Notes: generated from the sequence alone by a model not told the origin. 64,000 nucleotides of DNA from Sphingomonas leidyi (GCF_011761945.1 NZ_JAASQV010000002.1:558001-622000); one strand, 5' to 3'; positions 53,734 to 64,000 are shown, counted from the first letter of the stretch. Numbers and translations are program-made.

Positions 53734-55188
53734 ATGCGTCGTACCCTGACTGCCCTGATCGCGCTTTCCCTTTCCGCCTGTAGCGGCGGGGGCGGCGGAT
53801 CGGTCTCGGGCGGCGGCGGATCGACCGGCAGCGTGACTCCGACGCCGACCACGCCCACGCCGACTGCCGCGGGCTGCACGCTGCGCGAGCGCCAGGACTG
53901 GGCCGCCGCGCAGCTCAACGAATGGTATCTCTTCCCCGAGACGCTGCCCGCCAGCCTCGACCCCACGCCCTATGCCAGCGTCGGCGCCTATGTCGACGCG
54001 CTCACCGCCACTGCGCGGGCCCAGGGGCGCGACCGCTATTTCACCTACGTCACCTCGATCGCCGAGGAGAATGCCTATTATAATTCGGGCTCGAGCGCGG
54101 GCTTCGGCTTCCGCCTCTATCTCGACGGCAACCGGCTCTACTCCGCCGAGACGTTCGAGGGCACCAGCGCGCTCACCGCCGGGATCGACCGCGGCACCGA
54201 GATCCAGGCGATCGGCACCAGCGCCGCCAACCTGCGCAACGTGAGCGACATCCTCGCCGGCGGCGGCACCGCCGCGCTGACCGACGCGCTCGGCCCCAAC
54301 ACCGCCGGCACCAGCCGCACCATGCGCGTGAACGACGCCGCCGGCGGCACCCGCGTGGTGACCATCGCGAAGACCGACTATGCGCTCGCTCCGGTCTCCT
54401 CGCGCTATGGCGCCAAGATCATCGACGATGGCGGCCACCGCGTCGGCTATGTCAACCTGCGCACCTTCATCAACACCGCCGATTCGCCGCTGCGCGCGGC
54501 CTTCGCCCAGTTCCGCGCCGCCGGCGTGACCGAAGTGATCGTCGATGTGCGCTACAATGGCGGCGGGCTCGTCTCGATCGCCGAACTGATGGGCAACCTG
54601 ATGGGCGCGAACCGGGCGACTTCGGACGTGTTCGACTATATGACCTTCCGTCCGAGCAAGTCGGCGGAGAACAGCACCGCCTATTTCGCTCCCCAGACCC
54701 AGTCGATCGCGCCGACCCGGGTCGCCTTTATCGGCACGTCCAGCACCGCATCGGCCAGCGAGCTCATCGTCGCCGGCATGCTGCCCTATCTCGGCACCAA
54801 CCTCGCGCTGGTCGGCACCAACACCTATGGCAAGCCGGTGGGCCAGATCGCCATCGACAAGACCGCCTGCGACGACCGGTTCCGCATCATCGCCTTCGCC
54901 CTGCAGAATCGCGATCACCAGGGCGCCTATTTCACCGGGCTTGCCGGTACGGTGCGGGCAAGCTGCCGCGCATCGGACGACATCGCCTATCCCATGGGCG
55001 ATCCGCGCGAAGCGTCGACTCGCGCCGCACTCGACTTCATCCAGGGCAAGAGCTGCACCCCGATCAGCGCCGTGACCGCCACCGCCGCCGCGAGGAGCGC
55101 CACCGAGACGGGCAGCGCGGCGGCTCATGAACTGCTCGCGCCTGCCCAGCCGAGCGTGCCGCAGCGCGACGTGCCGGGCATGTTCTGA
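53734..55188 (+). CDS. S41 family peptidase, lipoprotein
   Basis: This is a 484-residue exported protease. The N-terminus has a lipobox (LIALSLSAC, Cys16) and a Gly/Ser/Thr/Pro linker. A Ctp-like core follows with a PDZ-like part (GFGFRLYLDGNRLYSAETF), a tricorn-type GYVNLRTF, Ser in GTSSTASASELIVAG and Lys in NTYGKPVGQ. Extra Cys residues (CTLRERQDW, TACDDRF, ASCRASDD, SCTPIS) may form disulfides. It differs from CtpA in length and anchoring. GAGGAG precedes the ATG. Confidence 0.88.
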   Translation: MRRTLTALIALSLSACSGGGGGSVSGGGGSTGSVTPTPTTPTPTAAGCTLRERQDWAAAQLNEWYLFPETLPASLDPTPYASVGAYVDALTATARAQGRDRYFTYVTSIAEENAYYNSGSSAGFGFRLYLDGNRLYSAETFEGTSALTAGIDRGTEIQAIGTSAANLRNVSDILAGGGTAALTDALGPNTAGTSRTMRVNDAAGGTRVVTIAKTDYALAPVSSRYGAKIIDDGGHRVGYVNLRTFINTADSPLRAAFAQFRAAGVTEVIVDVRYNGGGLVSIAELMGNLMGANRATSDVFDYMTFRPSKSAENSTAYFAPQTQSIAPTRVAFIGTSSTASASELIVAGMLPYLGTNLALVGTNTYGKPVGQIAIDKTACDDRFRIIAFALQNRDHQGAYFTGLAGTVRASCRASDDIAYPMGDPREASTRAALDFIQGKSCTPISAVTATAAARSATETGSAAAHELLAPAQPSVPQRDVPGMF

Positions 55189-55263
55189 TCCGTTTTTGCG
55201 GCACGCGGCATAGGCGCGGGGCCCCGGGGTTGCTATCTTCCCCTCCCGACGATGGAGGAAGCA

Positions 55264-55920
55264 ATGAAGTCGCTGTTCGGCCGCCTGTTCGGCAAGCGCG
55301 CCGCGCCGCACCCGGAGGCCGCGCTGGCACCCCCGGCAACGCCGCTGGCCGAGAAGACCGAATGGGTGCGCGACCAGATCCGCCGCGACGTGGCGAGCGG
55401 CTTCTATGACGAGGACGCGATCCTGACCAACGCGTCCGACGCCTTTGCCGACGACCTGTCTCCCGACGAACTGCGCCCGCTTGCGCAGAAGCTGCTTCGC
55501 CAGGCGCTGGCCGAGCAGCGCGCCGTCGAGCGGCTCTGGCCCGACGAGACCGATTGCGACCGGCTCGACGCCGCCTTCGCCGCGCTGGAGGAGAGCGGCG
55601 TGATCGCCCGCCAGAACTTCAGCTGCTGCGGCAATTGCGGCGCGACCGAGATCTGGGACGAGGTGCGCGCGGCAGAGGATGCCGGGGGGCCGGCACGCGG
55701 CTATGCCTTCTATCATATGCAGGACACCGAAAGCGCCGTGGACGGCGGCGGGCTGTATCTCAACTATGGTGCCTGCGACGAGGGCGAGGATGCGGCGCTG
55801 GCGGTCGCGCGCGTGATCGTCGCCGAGCTCGAGGCGCATGGACTGGAGACTCGCTGGGACGGCAGCTGGGACCAGCGCATCGGCGTGGCGCTCGACTGGA
55901 AGCGCCGCCGGGGCATCTGA
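55264..55920 (+). CDS. DUF6891-type protein
   Basis: This is a 218-residue protein. The middle and C-terminus (WVRDQIRRDVASGFYDEDAILTNASDAFADD, FSCCGNCGATEIWDEV, GYAFYHMQDTESAVDGGGLYLNYGAC, RWDGSWDQRIGVALDWKRRR) match a widespread cytosolic family of unknown role (DUF6891). The CCGNC motif may bind metal. The ATG at 55264 has GGAGGAA; the earlier ATG lies within that ribosome site. Confidence 0.8.
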   Translation: MKSLFGRLFGKRAAPHPEAALAPPATPLAEKTEWVRDQIRRDVASGFYDEDAILTNASDAFADDLSPDELRPLAQKLLRQALAEQRAVERLWPDETDCDRLDAAFAALEESGVIARQNFSCCGNCGATEIWDEVRAAEDAGGPARGYAFYHMQDTESAVDGGGLYLNYGACDEGEDAALAVARVIVAELEAHGLETRWDGSWDQRIGVALDWKRRRGI

Positions 55921-55984
55921 GCGGCCGATCCGGCACAGGCGCCATCCGGTTGGCGCCGGGGCACCCACCGGGATCGCGGGATTG

Positions 55985-56194
55985 TTAGACCTGGGGCGGC
56001 GGAAGCGCCCTTTGGGTTCGCCTGGCGCGCACGATCGGCGGAATCGCGAGCAGGATCGCCGCGACTATCCCCCCGGCCGCGAGCAGCCCGAGCGGGGTGG
56101 CGCGCGCCTCCGCCTCCATCACGAAGCGATCGCCGACGCGGAGCGTGGTGCGGGCGGTCTGCGGCGCGAGCAGGGGGTGCGATTCATTGTCCAT
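55985..56194 (-). CDS. Small membrane protein
   Basis: This 69-residue protein has one clear membrane helix (ATPLGLLAAGGIVAAILLAIPPIV) and a basic C-terminal end (RARRTQRALPPPQV). A GGAG site lies nine bases before the ATG at 56194. No family was recognised. It is convergent with the DUF6891 gene. Confidence 0.6.
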   Translation of the reverse strand: MDNESHPLLAPQTARTTLRVGDRFVMEAEARATPLGLLAAGGIVAAILLAIPPIVRARRTQRALPPPQV

Positions 56195-56247
56195 GCGCGG
56201 GGCTCCTTTCGGACGGGCACGCTAGCATCGATGGACCGCCGCCGTCT

Positions 56248-56649
56248 TCAGCGTGGGGCGAATGCGATCAGGTCCCAGCGATTGCCGTAGAGATCCTCGA
56301 ACACCGCGACCTTGCCATAGGGCTGCTCGGCCGGCGGCCGGACGAAGCGAACCCCGGCCGCGGCGAAGGCGGCATGGTCGCGCTCGAAATCGTCGGTGGC
56401 GAGGAACAGGAAGACCCGGCCCGCGGCCTGGTTGCCGATCGCGGCCTCCTGTTCCGGCGAGGCGGCGCGAGCGAGCAGGATGGTGGTGGCCCCTTCCGGC
56501 GCGCCGGGCGGGCGGATCGTGACCCAGCGCTTGTCCTGCTCGGGCTGGTAGCTGTCCTCGACCAGCGTGAAGCCCAGCGTGCCGACATAGAAGGCAAGCG
56601 CCTCGTCATAGTCGCGGACGATGAGGGCGATATGCGCGAGTTGGGACAC
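56248..56649 (-). CDS. VOC-superfamily protein
   Basis: This 133-residue protein of the glyoxalase fold has AHIALIVRDYDEALAFYVGTLGFTLVEDSYQ, KRWVTIRPPG, VFLFLATDDFERDHAAFAAAGVRF and VAVFEDLYGNRWDLIAF. His6 and the Glu near 119 may ligate metal. Bleomycin-resistance and dioxygenase-like members look alike, so no substrate is assigned. It lies alone upstream of a 251-base AT-richer gap. Confidence 0.88.
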   Translation of the reverse strand: MSQLAHIALIVRDYDEALAFYVGTLGFTLVEDSYQPEQDKRWVTIRPPGAPEGATTILLARAASPEQEAAIGNQAAGRVFLFLATDDFERDHAAFAAAGVRFVRPPAEQPYGKVAVFEDLYGNRWDLIAFAPR

Positions 56650-56900
56650 CTTGCCTCCGGATCATATCAGGTGGCGGCCGGTTGAGCGCACCCGCCGAAA
56701 AGGCTGTTACCCAAAATGGACTATTCTTCCAGGGTATTTGATTGCCTGAACCCGAATACGGTGATTATCTGTCGCCTCCATGCGTCGAGTCGTTGACGAA
56801 TTGCAGCGAAACTCCGCGTGATAACTCGGGTCCGCCAATAATATTCTTCGACAGTTCGCGGGTCGCATGACGCAAATTCTTCTACTGGGGAGAATCGATC

Positions 56901-57827
56901 ATGCTACGCATTGAAGTGGATATGTTCTCGGGCCGGCCCAATCCGGTCTGGATGATCACGGAGGAAGAGGCAGCCAGGAAGCTGCTCGGTGCCGCCCGTG
57001 AAATGCGCGCGGCGGTGACCAAGACCGGCGCGGGATATAACGGGCTCGGCTTCCGCGAGGTTCGCGTCGAGAATATCCTCGACGACGTCCGGGCGCCGCG
57101 CGGGCTCCCGCAGAAATTCGCGGTGGGGCCGACGGGAAAGGAGAATCTCGATGCCGCGGGCGAGCTTGCGCGCCTGCTCATCGAGACCATGCCGCTCCGC
57201 TCCGAGGTCCGACTGGTCGAGCACGCCGTGACGCCGCTCGACGAGAAGCTGCGCGAGACTGCGCTGGAATGGATGCAGGTGACGGCGCGCCTGATGCGGA
57301 AACCGCCGGGACCTCCGCCCCCGCCCCCGCCTCCGAGCAACCCGCTCATCACCACCATTCCCGACAGCAAGTGCAGCCAGTGCCAATATGAGGTCAGCCA
57401 GTATAATCCCGCCTTCTGGAACAATCCGGCGACCCAGCCCTACAATAACTGCTACAATTACGCGCGGAACTGGCGCACCAACACCTTTGCCCAGCCGGGC
57501 CGGGCGCATGGCGCGGGAACGTCCATCATGGCCTGCAACACGGTGACGGCGGCTGCGATGGCGGATGGCCTCAAGAAGCGGTGCAACTGTCTGCCGCAAA
57601 GCGAGTATCCCCGCCGCCTGATGGCGCTGGTGATCGCGCCGGGCTATGACTATCACTGGTATCGCCATCAGCGCGGCGGCTTCTGGGGTCACAAGCCAGG
57701 CAGCACGGCAGCACGCAACTATGACAGCAACGGCGTGCTGATCACCGATCCGCAGACCTGCGCGCGAGGGCCGTACACCAATTTCTGCGACTTCTTCTAC
57801 GCAGGCAAATCGGTGGTGATCAACTGA
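56901..57827 (+). CDS. Unrecognised FSGRPNPVW protein with putative cysteine-peptidase-like domain
   Basis: This is a 308-residue protein without signal peptide. Residues 1-130 form a first domain with FSGRPNPVW at 9-17. A Pro-rich linker (135-145) leads to a Cys-rich second domain with CSQC at 158-161, NNCYNYA around Cys184, DYHWYRHQRGGFWGHKPG (His252, His264) and NYDSNGVLITDP. Cys at a helix start followed by His recalls NlpC/P60, CHAP or papain folds, but I cannot assign one. GGGGAG precedes the ATG. The next gene repeats the first domain. The gap upstream is AT-richer than most of the window, hinting at transfer. Confidence 0.75.
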   Translation: MLRIEVDMFSGRPNPVWMITEEEAARKLLGAAREMRAAVTKTGAGYNGLGFREVRVENILDDVRAPRGLPQKFAVGPTGKENLDAAGELARLLIETMPLRSEVRLVEHAVTPLDEKLRETALEWMQVTARLMRKPPGPPPPPPPPSNPLITTIPDSKCSQCQYEVSQYNPAFWNNPATQPYNNCYNYARNWRTNTFAQPGRAHGAGTSIMACNTVTAAAMADGLKKRCNCLPQSEYPRRLMALVIAPGYDYHWYRHQRGGFWGHKPGSTAARNYDSNGVLITDPQTCARGPYTNFCDFFYAGKSVVIN

Positions 57828-57835
57828 ACCAGGTG

Positions 57836-58159
57836 ATGCGCGTCGAGCTCGATGTCTTCAGTGGCCGGCCCAATCCGGTCTGGCAGCTCGACGCGCAAGC
57901 CGCCGCGGCGCTGGTCGCGCTGCACGATGTCCTTGCAGCAGGCACGGCCTGGGAAGCGCCCCCGGCGCTCGGCTATCGCGGATTCCTCTATACGATCCGG
58001 TCGGATGGCTGCCGCGCCTATCACGGCGCGGTGCGGACGGCGCAGACGATCCTTGCCGACCCCGGTTACAGCATCGAGCGCTTCCTCATCGCCCGGCTGC
58101 CGCACGACTGGATCGGCCTGGTGCCCATGATCGAAGGCATGTTGCGGCCGCGGGAATGA
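57836..58159 (+). CDS. Stand-alone FSGRPNPVW-domain protein
   Basis: This is a 107-residue protein that starts RVELDVFSGRPNPVWQLDAQ, clearly paralogous to the first domain of the gene before it (RIEVDMFSGRPNPVWMITEE). Both also share a GY.G element. It lacks the Cys-rich domain. The ATG at 57836 is eight bases after the previous stop, so the two form an operon. Roles such as regulator, inhibitor or immunity partner are possible but unproven. Confidence 0.72.
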   Translation: MRVELDVFSGRPNPVWQLDAQAAAALVALHDVLAAGTAWEAPPALGYRGFLYTIRSDGCRAYHGAVRTAQTILADPGYSIERFLIARLPHDWIGLVPMIEGMLRPRE

Positions 58160-58208
58160 CGGGGGATATGCGCGCCCGATCCAGGTCGGGGCCGCATATT
58201 CGTTTCCG

Positions 58209-58232
58209 CCATCCCCGTGCAGGCGGGGATGG
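58209..58232. repeat. REP-like hairpin
   Basis: CCATCCCC (58209-58216) pairs exactly with GGGGATGG (58225-58232). It lies between the convergent FSGRPNPVW operon and the Rid gene and resembles the palindrome at 49671-49705. It may double as a terminator. Confidence 0.55.
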
Positions 58233-58267
58233 TGCCGGAAAATCAGAGACTTGTCCGGGTTCTCAAC

Positions 58268-58777
58268 CTAATGTTTCACCGCGACGATCTTGATCTCCGT
58301 CAGCCCCTTGTCGGGCAGCAGGCGGTCGACGTCGATCGCGGTCCAGGCGGGATAGGGCGCATGGACATAGCGATGCTTGACTCGCTTCATCGCCGCGATC
58401 TGGGGCAGGATGTCGGTATGGAAGCTGGTGATGTCCACCACATCGTCCCAGCTCGCTCCGGCACGCTTCAACGTCGCCTCGATCCTGCGGAACGCGCGGT
58501 CGAACGCGGCATCGAGATCGGTCTCGCCCGGCGCGAGCCCCACGACCACGCCCGAAAGATAGATGGTGTTGCCGGCCACCACCGCCTCGGCATAGCCCCA
58601 ATCCTCCTGCGCGGCCCTGGCGCCGGAATTCTCCGGCATGATCACGGTCATCGCGCTGCGCTGGGCCTGCGCGGCGGCAGGCACGCAGGCCAGCACCGTC
58701 GCGACCAGCCCCATGGCGCGGCGCCCTCCCCCCCGCTTCGCCGCGCCGCCGATGTTTCGCTTCGTGCCCCGTGCCAT
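58268..58777 (-). CDS. Exported RidA-family protein
   Basis: This is a 169-residue protein. After a basic start and hydrophobic stretch (RRAMGLVATVLACVPAAAQA), which looks like a signal peptide, comes the Rid fold: DWGYAEAVVAGNTIYLSGVVVG, DLDAAFDRAFRRIEATLKRAGASWDDVVDITSFHTDI and YPAWTAIDVDRLLPDKGLTEIKIVAV. Cytosolic RidA hydrolyses reactive enamines and imines. The usual active Arg context (a.R) is not seen here. Periplasmic Rid proteins are less studied. Confidence 0.82.
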   Translation of the reverse strand: MARGTKRNIGGAAKRGGGRRAMGLVATVLACVPAAAQAQRSAMTVIMPENSGARAAQEDWGYAEAVVAGNTIYLSGVVVGLAPGETDLDAAFDRAFRRIEATLKRAGASWDDVVDITSFHTDILPQIAAMKRVKHRYVHAPYPAWTAIDVDRLLPDKGLTEIKIVAVKH

Positions 58778-58886
58778 TGTCTGCCTCCACCCTGTATCGC
58801 CGCTGCCTCGCTCTCGCGGCCCGGCCGGGCGGCAGCCTGCACCGGCGCCCGCTCCGACGCCAGCGCGCCGTCGCCGGGGCGGACGA

Positions 58887-59285
58887 TCACCAGATCTCGA
58901 CCACGGCCTCGAACGGCGCACCACCGCCGCGGCTATGATCGGCACGGAAGCGCAGGCGCACGGGAACGATGCTCTCGCCGCGATATTCGGGCAGGACCTC
59001 CAGACTGTCGATCAGGTCCTGTTCGGCGAAGCGGCCGAGCATGCCGATGAAGTGCCGGCGCGCCGCCTCCGCCGCGGGCGAAAGATAGCCGATATCGTCC
59101 GGGCCGCCCGGGAAGGGGCGGATCGCAACCAGTTGCCCCTCGCGTACGAGCCGGCGCGCCATCGCATCGGTGGTCACCGCGGAGAAATCCGGGGTGCGCG
59201 CGATCCGCTCCTGCGCCACGGCGGCGGGGGCGAGCCCGCCGAAGAGGAGCAATGCTCCAGCCCATCGTTTCCCGCCGCGCGCCAT
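58887..59285 (-). CDS. Secreted hypothetical protein
   Basis: This 132-residue protein has a signal peptide (MARGGKRWAGALLLFGGLAPAAVA). The mature part (FSAVTTDAMARRLVREGQLVAIRPFPGGPDDIGYLSPAAEAARRHF, DLIDSLEVLPEYRGESIVPVRLRFRADHS) has no family I recognise. It is upstream of the exported Rid gene by 109 bases. Confidence 0.62.
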   Translation of the reverse strand: MARGGKRWAGALLLFGGLAPAAVAQERIARTPDFSAVTTDAMARRLVREGQLVAIRPFPGGPDDIGYLSPAAEAARRHFIGMLGRFAEQDLIDSLEVLPEYRGESIVPVRLRFRADHSRGGGAPFEAVVEIW

Positions 59286-59388
59286 GCCCTCTCCCCGATG
59301 CGAATGCCCGGGGGAATAGCGCCCAATGCATCGGGAATGGACGCAGGCTCATCCGTTCCGGAGATGATTCCGCCGGGCGGGGATCGGA

Positions 59389-59868
59389 TCAGGCGCGGGT
59401 GAAGTCCATCGTCCAGTTGGCCTCCCAGCTTGCCCCGCCGTCCGGCGACAGGGCCTGCTCCCAGCGCGGGGCATCGCCGTCGGTCCCCAGCCAGAGGAAC
59501 CGCAGGCGTACGGAGCGGCCGTCCAGCAGGTCGTCCGCGTAGAAGCTGCCCACGCCATGCTCGAACCGGCCGATCACCGGCACGTCGAGCCTGTGGGGGG
59601 CGCGGCCGTCGAGCCACCAGATCGCCCAGCTGGCGCTCGCCGGATCATAGGAGCGCAGCGCCACGGCACGATAGCTCCCACCGGGCAGATGGAGCAGATT
59701 GTCCTCGACATTGCCGTTGCCGCCGAGCAGCGGGCGCTGCTCGCTAGTGCCGGCGAATTCCTCCCACTCGGAGCAACCCGCCAGCCGTGCCTTGAGCCGG
59801 CGATGCCGGACGTTCCAGCGCCCCTGCTGGAAATCGAAATCGCGGCAAGGCTCGACGGGATCGGACAT
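59389..59868 (-). CDS. DUF1579-like small protein
   Basis: This is a 159-residue protein, FDFQQGRWNVRHRRLKARLAGCSEWEEFAGT, SYRAVALRSYDPASASWAIWWLDGRAPHRLDVPVIGRFEHGVGSFYADDLLDGRSVRLRFLW. The 'FxxQQGxWxVxHRRLKxRLAG' opening is typical of a widespread beta-barrel family related to DUF1579. It is cytosolic (no signal). Role unknown. Confidence 0.7.
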   Translation of the reverse strand: MSDPVEPCRDFDFQQGRWNVRHRRLKARLAGCSEWEEFAGTSEQRPLLGGNGNVEDNLLHLPGGSYRAVALRSYDPASASWAIWWLDGRAPHRLDVPVIGRFEHGVGSFYADDLLDGRSVRLRFLWLGTDGDAPRWEQALSPDGGASWEANWTMDFTRA

Positions 59869-60122
59869 GCATGGCTCCAGCTTGGAAGAGCCCGGAAGTT
59901 CCCAATATGTTCCGATCGAGTCAAGGCCCCGCGGCCTATCCCCGAGATAGGTCTCCAGCCTGTTGCGGAGCCAGACGGTCCAAGAGCCACGGATCGGGCG
60001 CGAAGGCGGCGGGCGCCATCAGCCCGACAGGGAGATCGTCGCGCGAGGCGCAGCGCCACTTGCCGAGCGGCTGCTCGGCAGGCGGCGGCCTGCGCCGACC
60101 GAACCGGCCCGTTTGCGCTGCC

Positions 60123-62118
<1,996 letters not shown>

Positions 62119-62161
62119 ATGGCCGGACTCTTAGGCGCTCGGGCGCGCCAGGTCCAGCGGC

Positions 62162-63010
62162 TCAGAAACTATAGGCGAGACCGGCCGCGCCCAGCCACTG
62201 GCCGCGCGCTCCGGCGGTGCGGACGATCGGCGAATCGCCGAAATCGCCGATCAGCCTGCGATAGGTGCCGCCCGCGAAGAGCTGGAGGCCATGCGTCAGG
62301 TCGCCGTTGAGCGACACCGCGCCGCCCAGGCCCGCGGTCCAGTCCTTCCAGCCGCCCCTGGGGTTCCACACGGCCAGGCCGCTGGCGGCCGAGCCGGCCG
62401 GGGTCACGCCGAAATAGGTGGTGGCATAGCCCTTCTCCACCCGTGTCGCAGAGAGGAACAGCCCGACCATCGCCTTGCGGCTGAGCGGGGTCATGTAGGT
62501 GATCGACGGGTTGAACACGCCCGCCTTGGACACGCCGGCTACGTCATGGCGATAGGAAGCGCGAAAGGCGATCCGGTCGTAATCGCTGGTGAACACCCCG
62601 GTCTTGGCGACGCCGACAAAGCCGCCGACCTCGATCGCCGCGTCGAGCTTGCCGAGCGCCCGGATCCGCGGATCCGCGATGGCCCCGATGCTGGTGCGAT
62701 TGAAATTGACGTTGACCGTGGGACCGGCCTGGAAATCGAGGCCGCTGGCCGAGCGATCGGGGATCAGGTCTATGCTCAGCCGGGTGCCCGCGAGTTCGAA
62801 GCCGAACCCGGAAAGCTTGCCGATGGCGAACGGCACGGGCGCGAAGCGATAGTCGTTCGAGCCTTCGTAATCGGGCAGCACCGCCGCGCCGACGCCGATC
62901 ATCGCGAAATCGCCCTTCGCGCGCGGGGCGGGTGGAGCCTCGTCCTGCGCGGCGGCGGGGACGGCGACGAGACACAGCGCCGCGAAGGGCGCGACAGAGT
63001 GGATACGCAT
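62162..63010 (-). CDS. MipA/OmpV-family outer-membrane protein
   Basis: This is a 282-residue protein with a signal peptide (MRIHSVAPFAALCLVAVPAAAQ). FAMIGVGAAVLPDYEGSNDYRFAPVPFA is the MipA/OmpV opening, and the rest is amphipathic beta strands ending in LGAAGLAYSF with a terminal aromatic. E. coli MipA is a scaffold linking MltA and PBP1b; OmpV has adhesion roles. The length fits. Confidence 0.9.
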   Translation of the reverse strand: MRIHSVAPFAALCLVAVPAAAQDEAPPAPRAKGDFAMIGVGAAVLPDYEGSNDYRFAPVPFAIGKLSGFGFELAGTRLSIDLIPDRSASGLDFQAGPTVNVNFNRTSIGAIADPRIRALGKLDAAIEVGGFVGVAKTGVFTSDYDRIAFRASYRHDVAGVSKAGVFNPSITYMTPLSRKAMVGLFLSATRVEKGYATTYFGVTPAGSAASGLAVWNPRGGWKDWTAGLGGAVSLNGDLTHGLQLFAGGTYRRLIGDFGDSPIVRTAGARGQWLGAAGLAYSF

Positions 63011-63083
63011 GAACTGGGTTTCCCGAATGTTGCAGCTGCGAAACGCAGCCTGCGCAAACCCGGTTCCTGCGATCGGCAGCGAA

Positions 63084-63824
63084 TCAGGACCGGTTGGGGC
63101 CTTCGGGCGGCGCGAAGCCGCCGAGCCCGGCATCGGTGCCGCACAGCCGGTCCCAATGGCGGAAATAGAGGCCGAAATTGCAGTGATAGCGCTCATGGTG
63201 GCGCTGGTGATGGCTGGCGGTGATCAGCCAGGCGCCGAGCGGCCCGCGCCAGACCCAGCGCGGCCAGACCTCCCAGCCCATATGGTTGGTGACGCCCATC
63301 ACCGTCATGATCGCCAGCACCAGCCCCAACGCGCCGACATGGATGGGGATCAGGAAGACGAGGCCGGGAATCACCACCGCGCCGGTGATCGCCTCGAACG
63401 GATGGAAACTCATCGCCGCCCAGGCGGTGGGCGGGCGACTGGCGTGATGGACGATATGCATGCGGCGGAAGAGCGCCGGCCGGTGCATCCAGCGGTGCGT
63501 CCAGTAGAACCAGGCATCGTGCGCGAGCAGATAGAGCAGCACCGCGACGGGGAGATACCAGAGCGGGAAGGCATGGGCATCGGCATAGATCCGCGTCCAG
63601 CCGCGATGGGCCCAGCCCCAGGCGACGATGCCGGCCGGCACGCCATAGATCGCCGCGGAGGCGAGGCTCCAGCCGATCTCGCGGCGGATCTGGCGATCGA
63701 GCCCGCGATACAGGCCGGGATGCCGCAGCCGGGTCGCCAGCGCGAAGCCCCCGCTCGCCAGCAGATAGCGGACGCCGACGATCGCCGTCATCGCGAGCGC
63801 GGAGAGGAAGATGGCAAGCGTCAC
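63084..63824 (-). CDS. Fatty-acid hydroxylase / sterol desaturase superfamily protein
   Basis: This 246-residue membrane protein has His clusters HDAWFYWTHRWMHR, HIVHHASRP and SHHQRHHERYH, the diiron ligands of the superfamily. Four membrane helices are visible (LAIFLSALAMTAIVGVRYLLA onward). It hydroxylates or desaturates a lipid; the lipid is unknown. Start is a GTG at 63824 (63827 also possible). An in-frame stretch to 63947 would add an unlikely charged tail. Confidence 0.85.
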   Translation of the reverse strand: MTLAIFLSALAMTAIVGVRYLLASGGFALATRLRHPGLYRGLDRQIRREIGWSLASAAIYGVPAGIVAWGWAHRGWTRIYADAHAFPLWYLPVAVLLYLLAHDAWFYWTHRWMHRPALFRRMHIVHHASRPPTAWAAMSFHPFEAITGAVVIPGLVFLIPIHVGALGLVLAIMTVMGVTNHMGWEVWPRWVWRGPLGAWLITASHHQRHHERYHCNFGLYFRHWDRLCGTDAGLGGFAPPEGPNRS

Positions 63825-64000
63825 CACGCCGCCATAGCCGATCCCGCACGGCGCCGCATCCGGCGACGCCCGCGCGCCGGCCCGCGGGATCGAACCGGTC
63901 TCGCAACAAATTCTGCCCGTTTTTTGGGCATCCTTTCGCATCTGCACAAAAATCTACCGCGGCGTAACATTTGATTGCGCGGGAATCGCACGGAATCGCG

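Noticed and set aside
59936..60122. An open minus-strand frame downstream of thiC ending at 59936 (GKWRCASRDDLPVGLMAP)
   Set aside because: The frame has no start codon of its own outside thiC and no ribosome site; it could be a gene remnant but evidence is too thin to list.

Overview
The window is GC-rich DNA with dense, compact gene packing and looks like the chromosome of an alphaproteobacterium of the Sphingomonas type. The evidence is the block ptsP / rodZ / ybgF / tilS / ftsH, the block proA / nadD / rsfS / rlmH / envC / ctpA, ubiquinone genes (coq7, ubiG), two LexA boxes of the alphaproteobacterial GTTC-N7-GTTC type, and many overlapping ATGA or GTGA start-stop junctions. I see no rRNA or tRNA gene, CRISPR array, prophage or insertion sequence. 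No gap without a gene exceeds about 300 bases.

Region 1 (1-8155): a partial secreted peptidase, an AraC regulator divergent from an Fsr-type efflux pump, and a copper island. In the island copA-copB lie downstream of a membrane protein / periplasmic metal sensor / ECF sigma trio laid out like cnrY-cnrX-cnrH, and copC-copD run divergently. Region 2 (8306-13605): an Hsp70-like protein, then a DUF4173-type membrane protein coupled to a response regulator and sensor kinase. Region 3 (13631-20743): a CecR regulator with its palindromic operator and a full YbhG-F-S-R type ABC exporter ending in a NodT outer-membrane channel. A 48-residue His/Asp-rich lipoprotein sits just upstream of the regulator.

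Region 4 (21072-26985): DNA repair split around other genes. A UdgX-type uracil glycosylase is the last gene behind a beta-helix protein and a diheme cytochrome c (the SO_2929/SO_2930 pair). Its usual partner, a radical SAM DNA-repair protein, lies 3.3 kb away under its own SOS box. Between them are a VOC protein and an Lrp regulator. Region 5 (27084-42054): a GT87-like membrane glycosyltransferase, coq7-dsbB, ctpA-envC-rlmH-rsfS-nadD-proA, a DUF3667 protein, then ftsH-tilS-ybgF-rodZ.

Region 6 (42164-52168): the nitrogen-PTS enzyme I, a PadR regulator with a membrane partner, two TonB-like proteins flanking a nitronate-monooxygenase-like protein, aspartokinase, ubiG, and several small proteins. 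Region 7 (52220-53665): a second SOS box in front of an endonuclease III-like gene and ung. Region 8 (53734-64000): a lipoprotein S41 protease, small hypothetical proteins, an unrecognised two-gene cassette sharing the motif FSGRPNPVW, an exported Rid protein, thiC under a TPP riboswitch, a MipA-like porin, and a fatty-acid-hydroxylase/sterol-desaturase family protein.

The best leads are the two SOS boxes with the divided rSAM/UdgX pair, the FSGRPNPVW cassette, the CnrYXH-like control of copper genes, and a perfect 17-bp inverted repeat inside copA.
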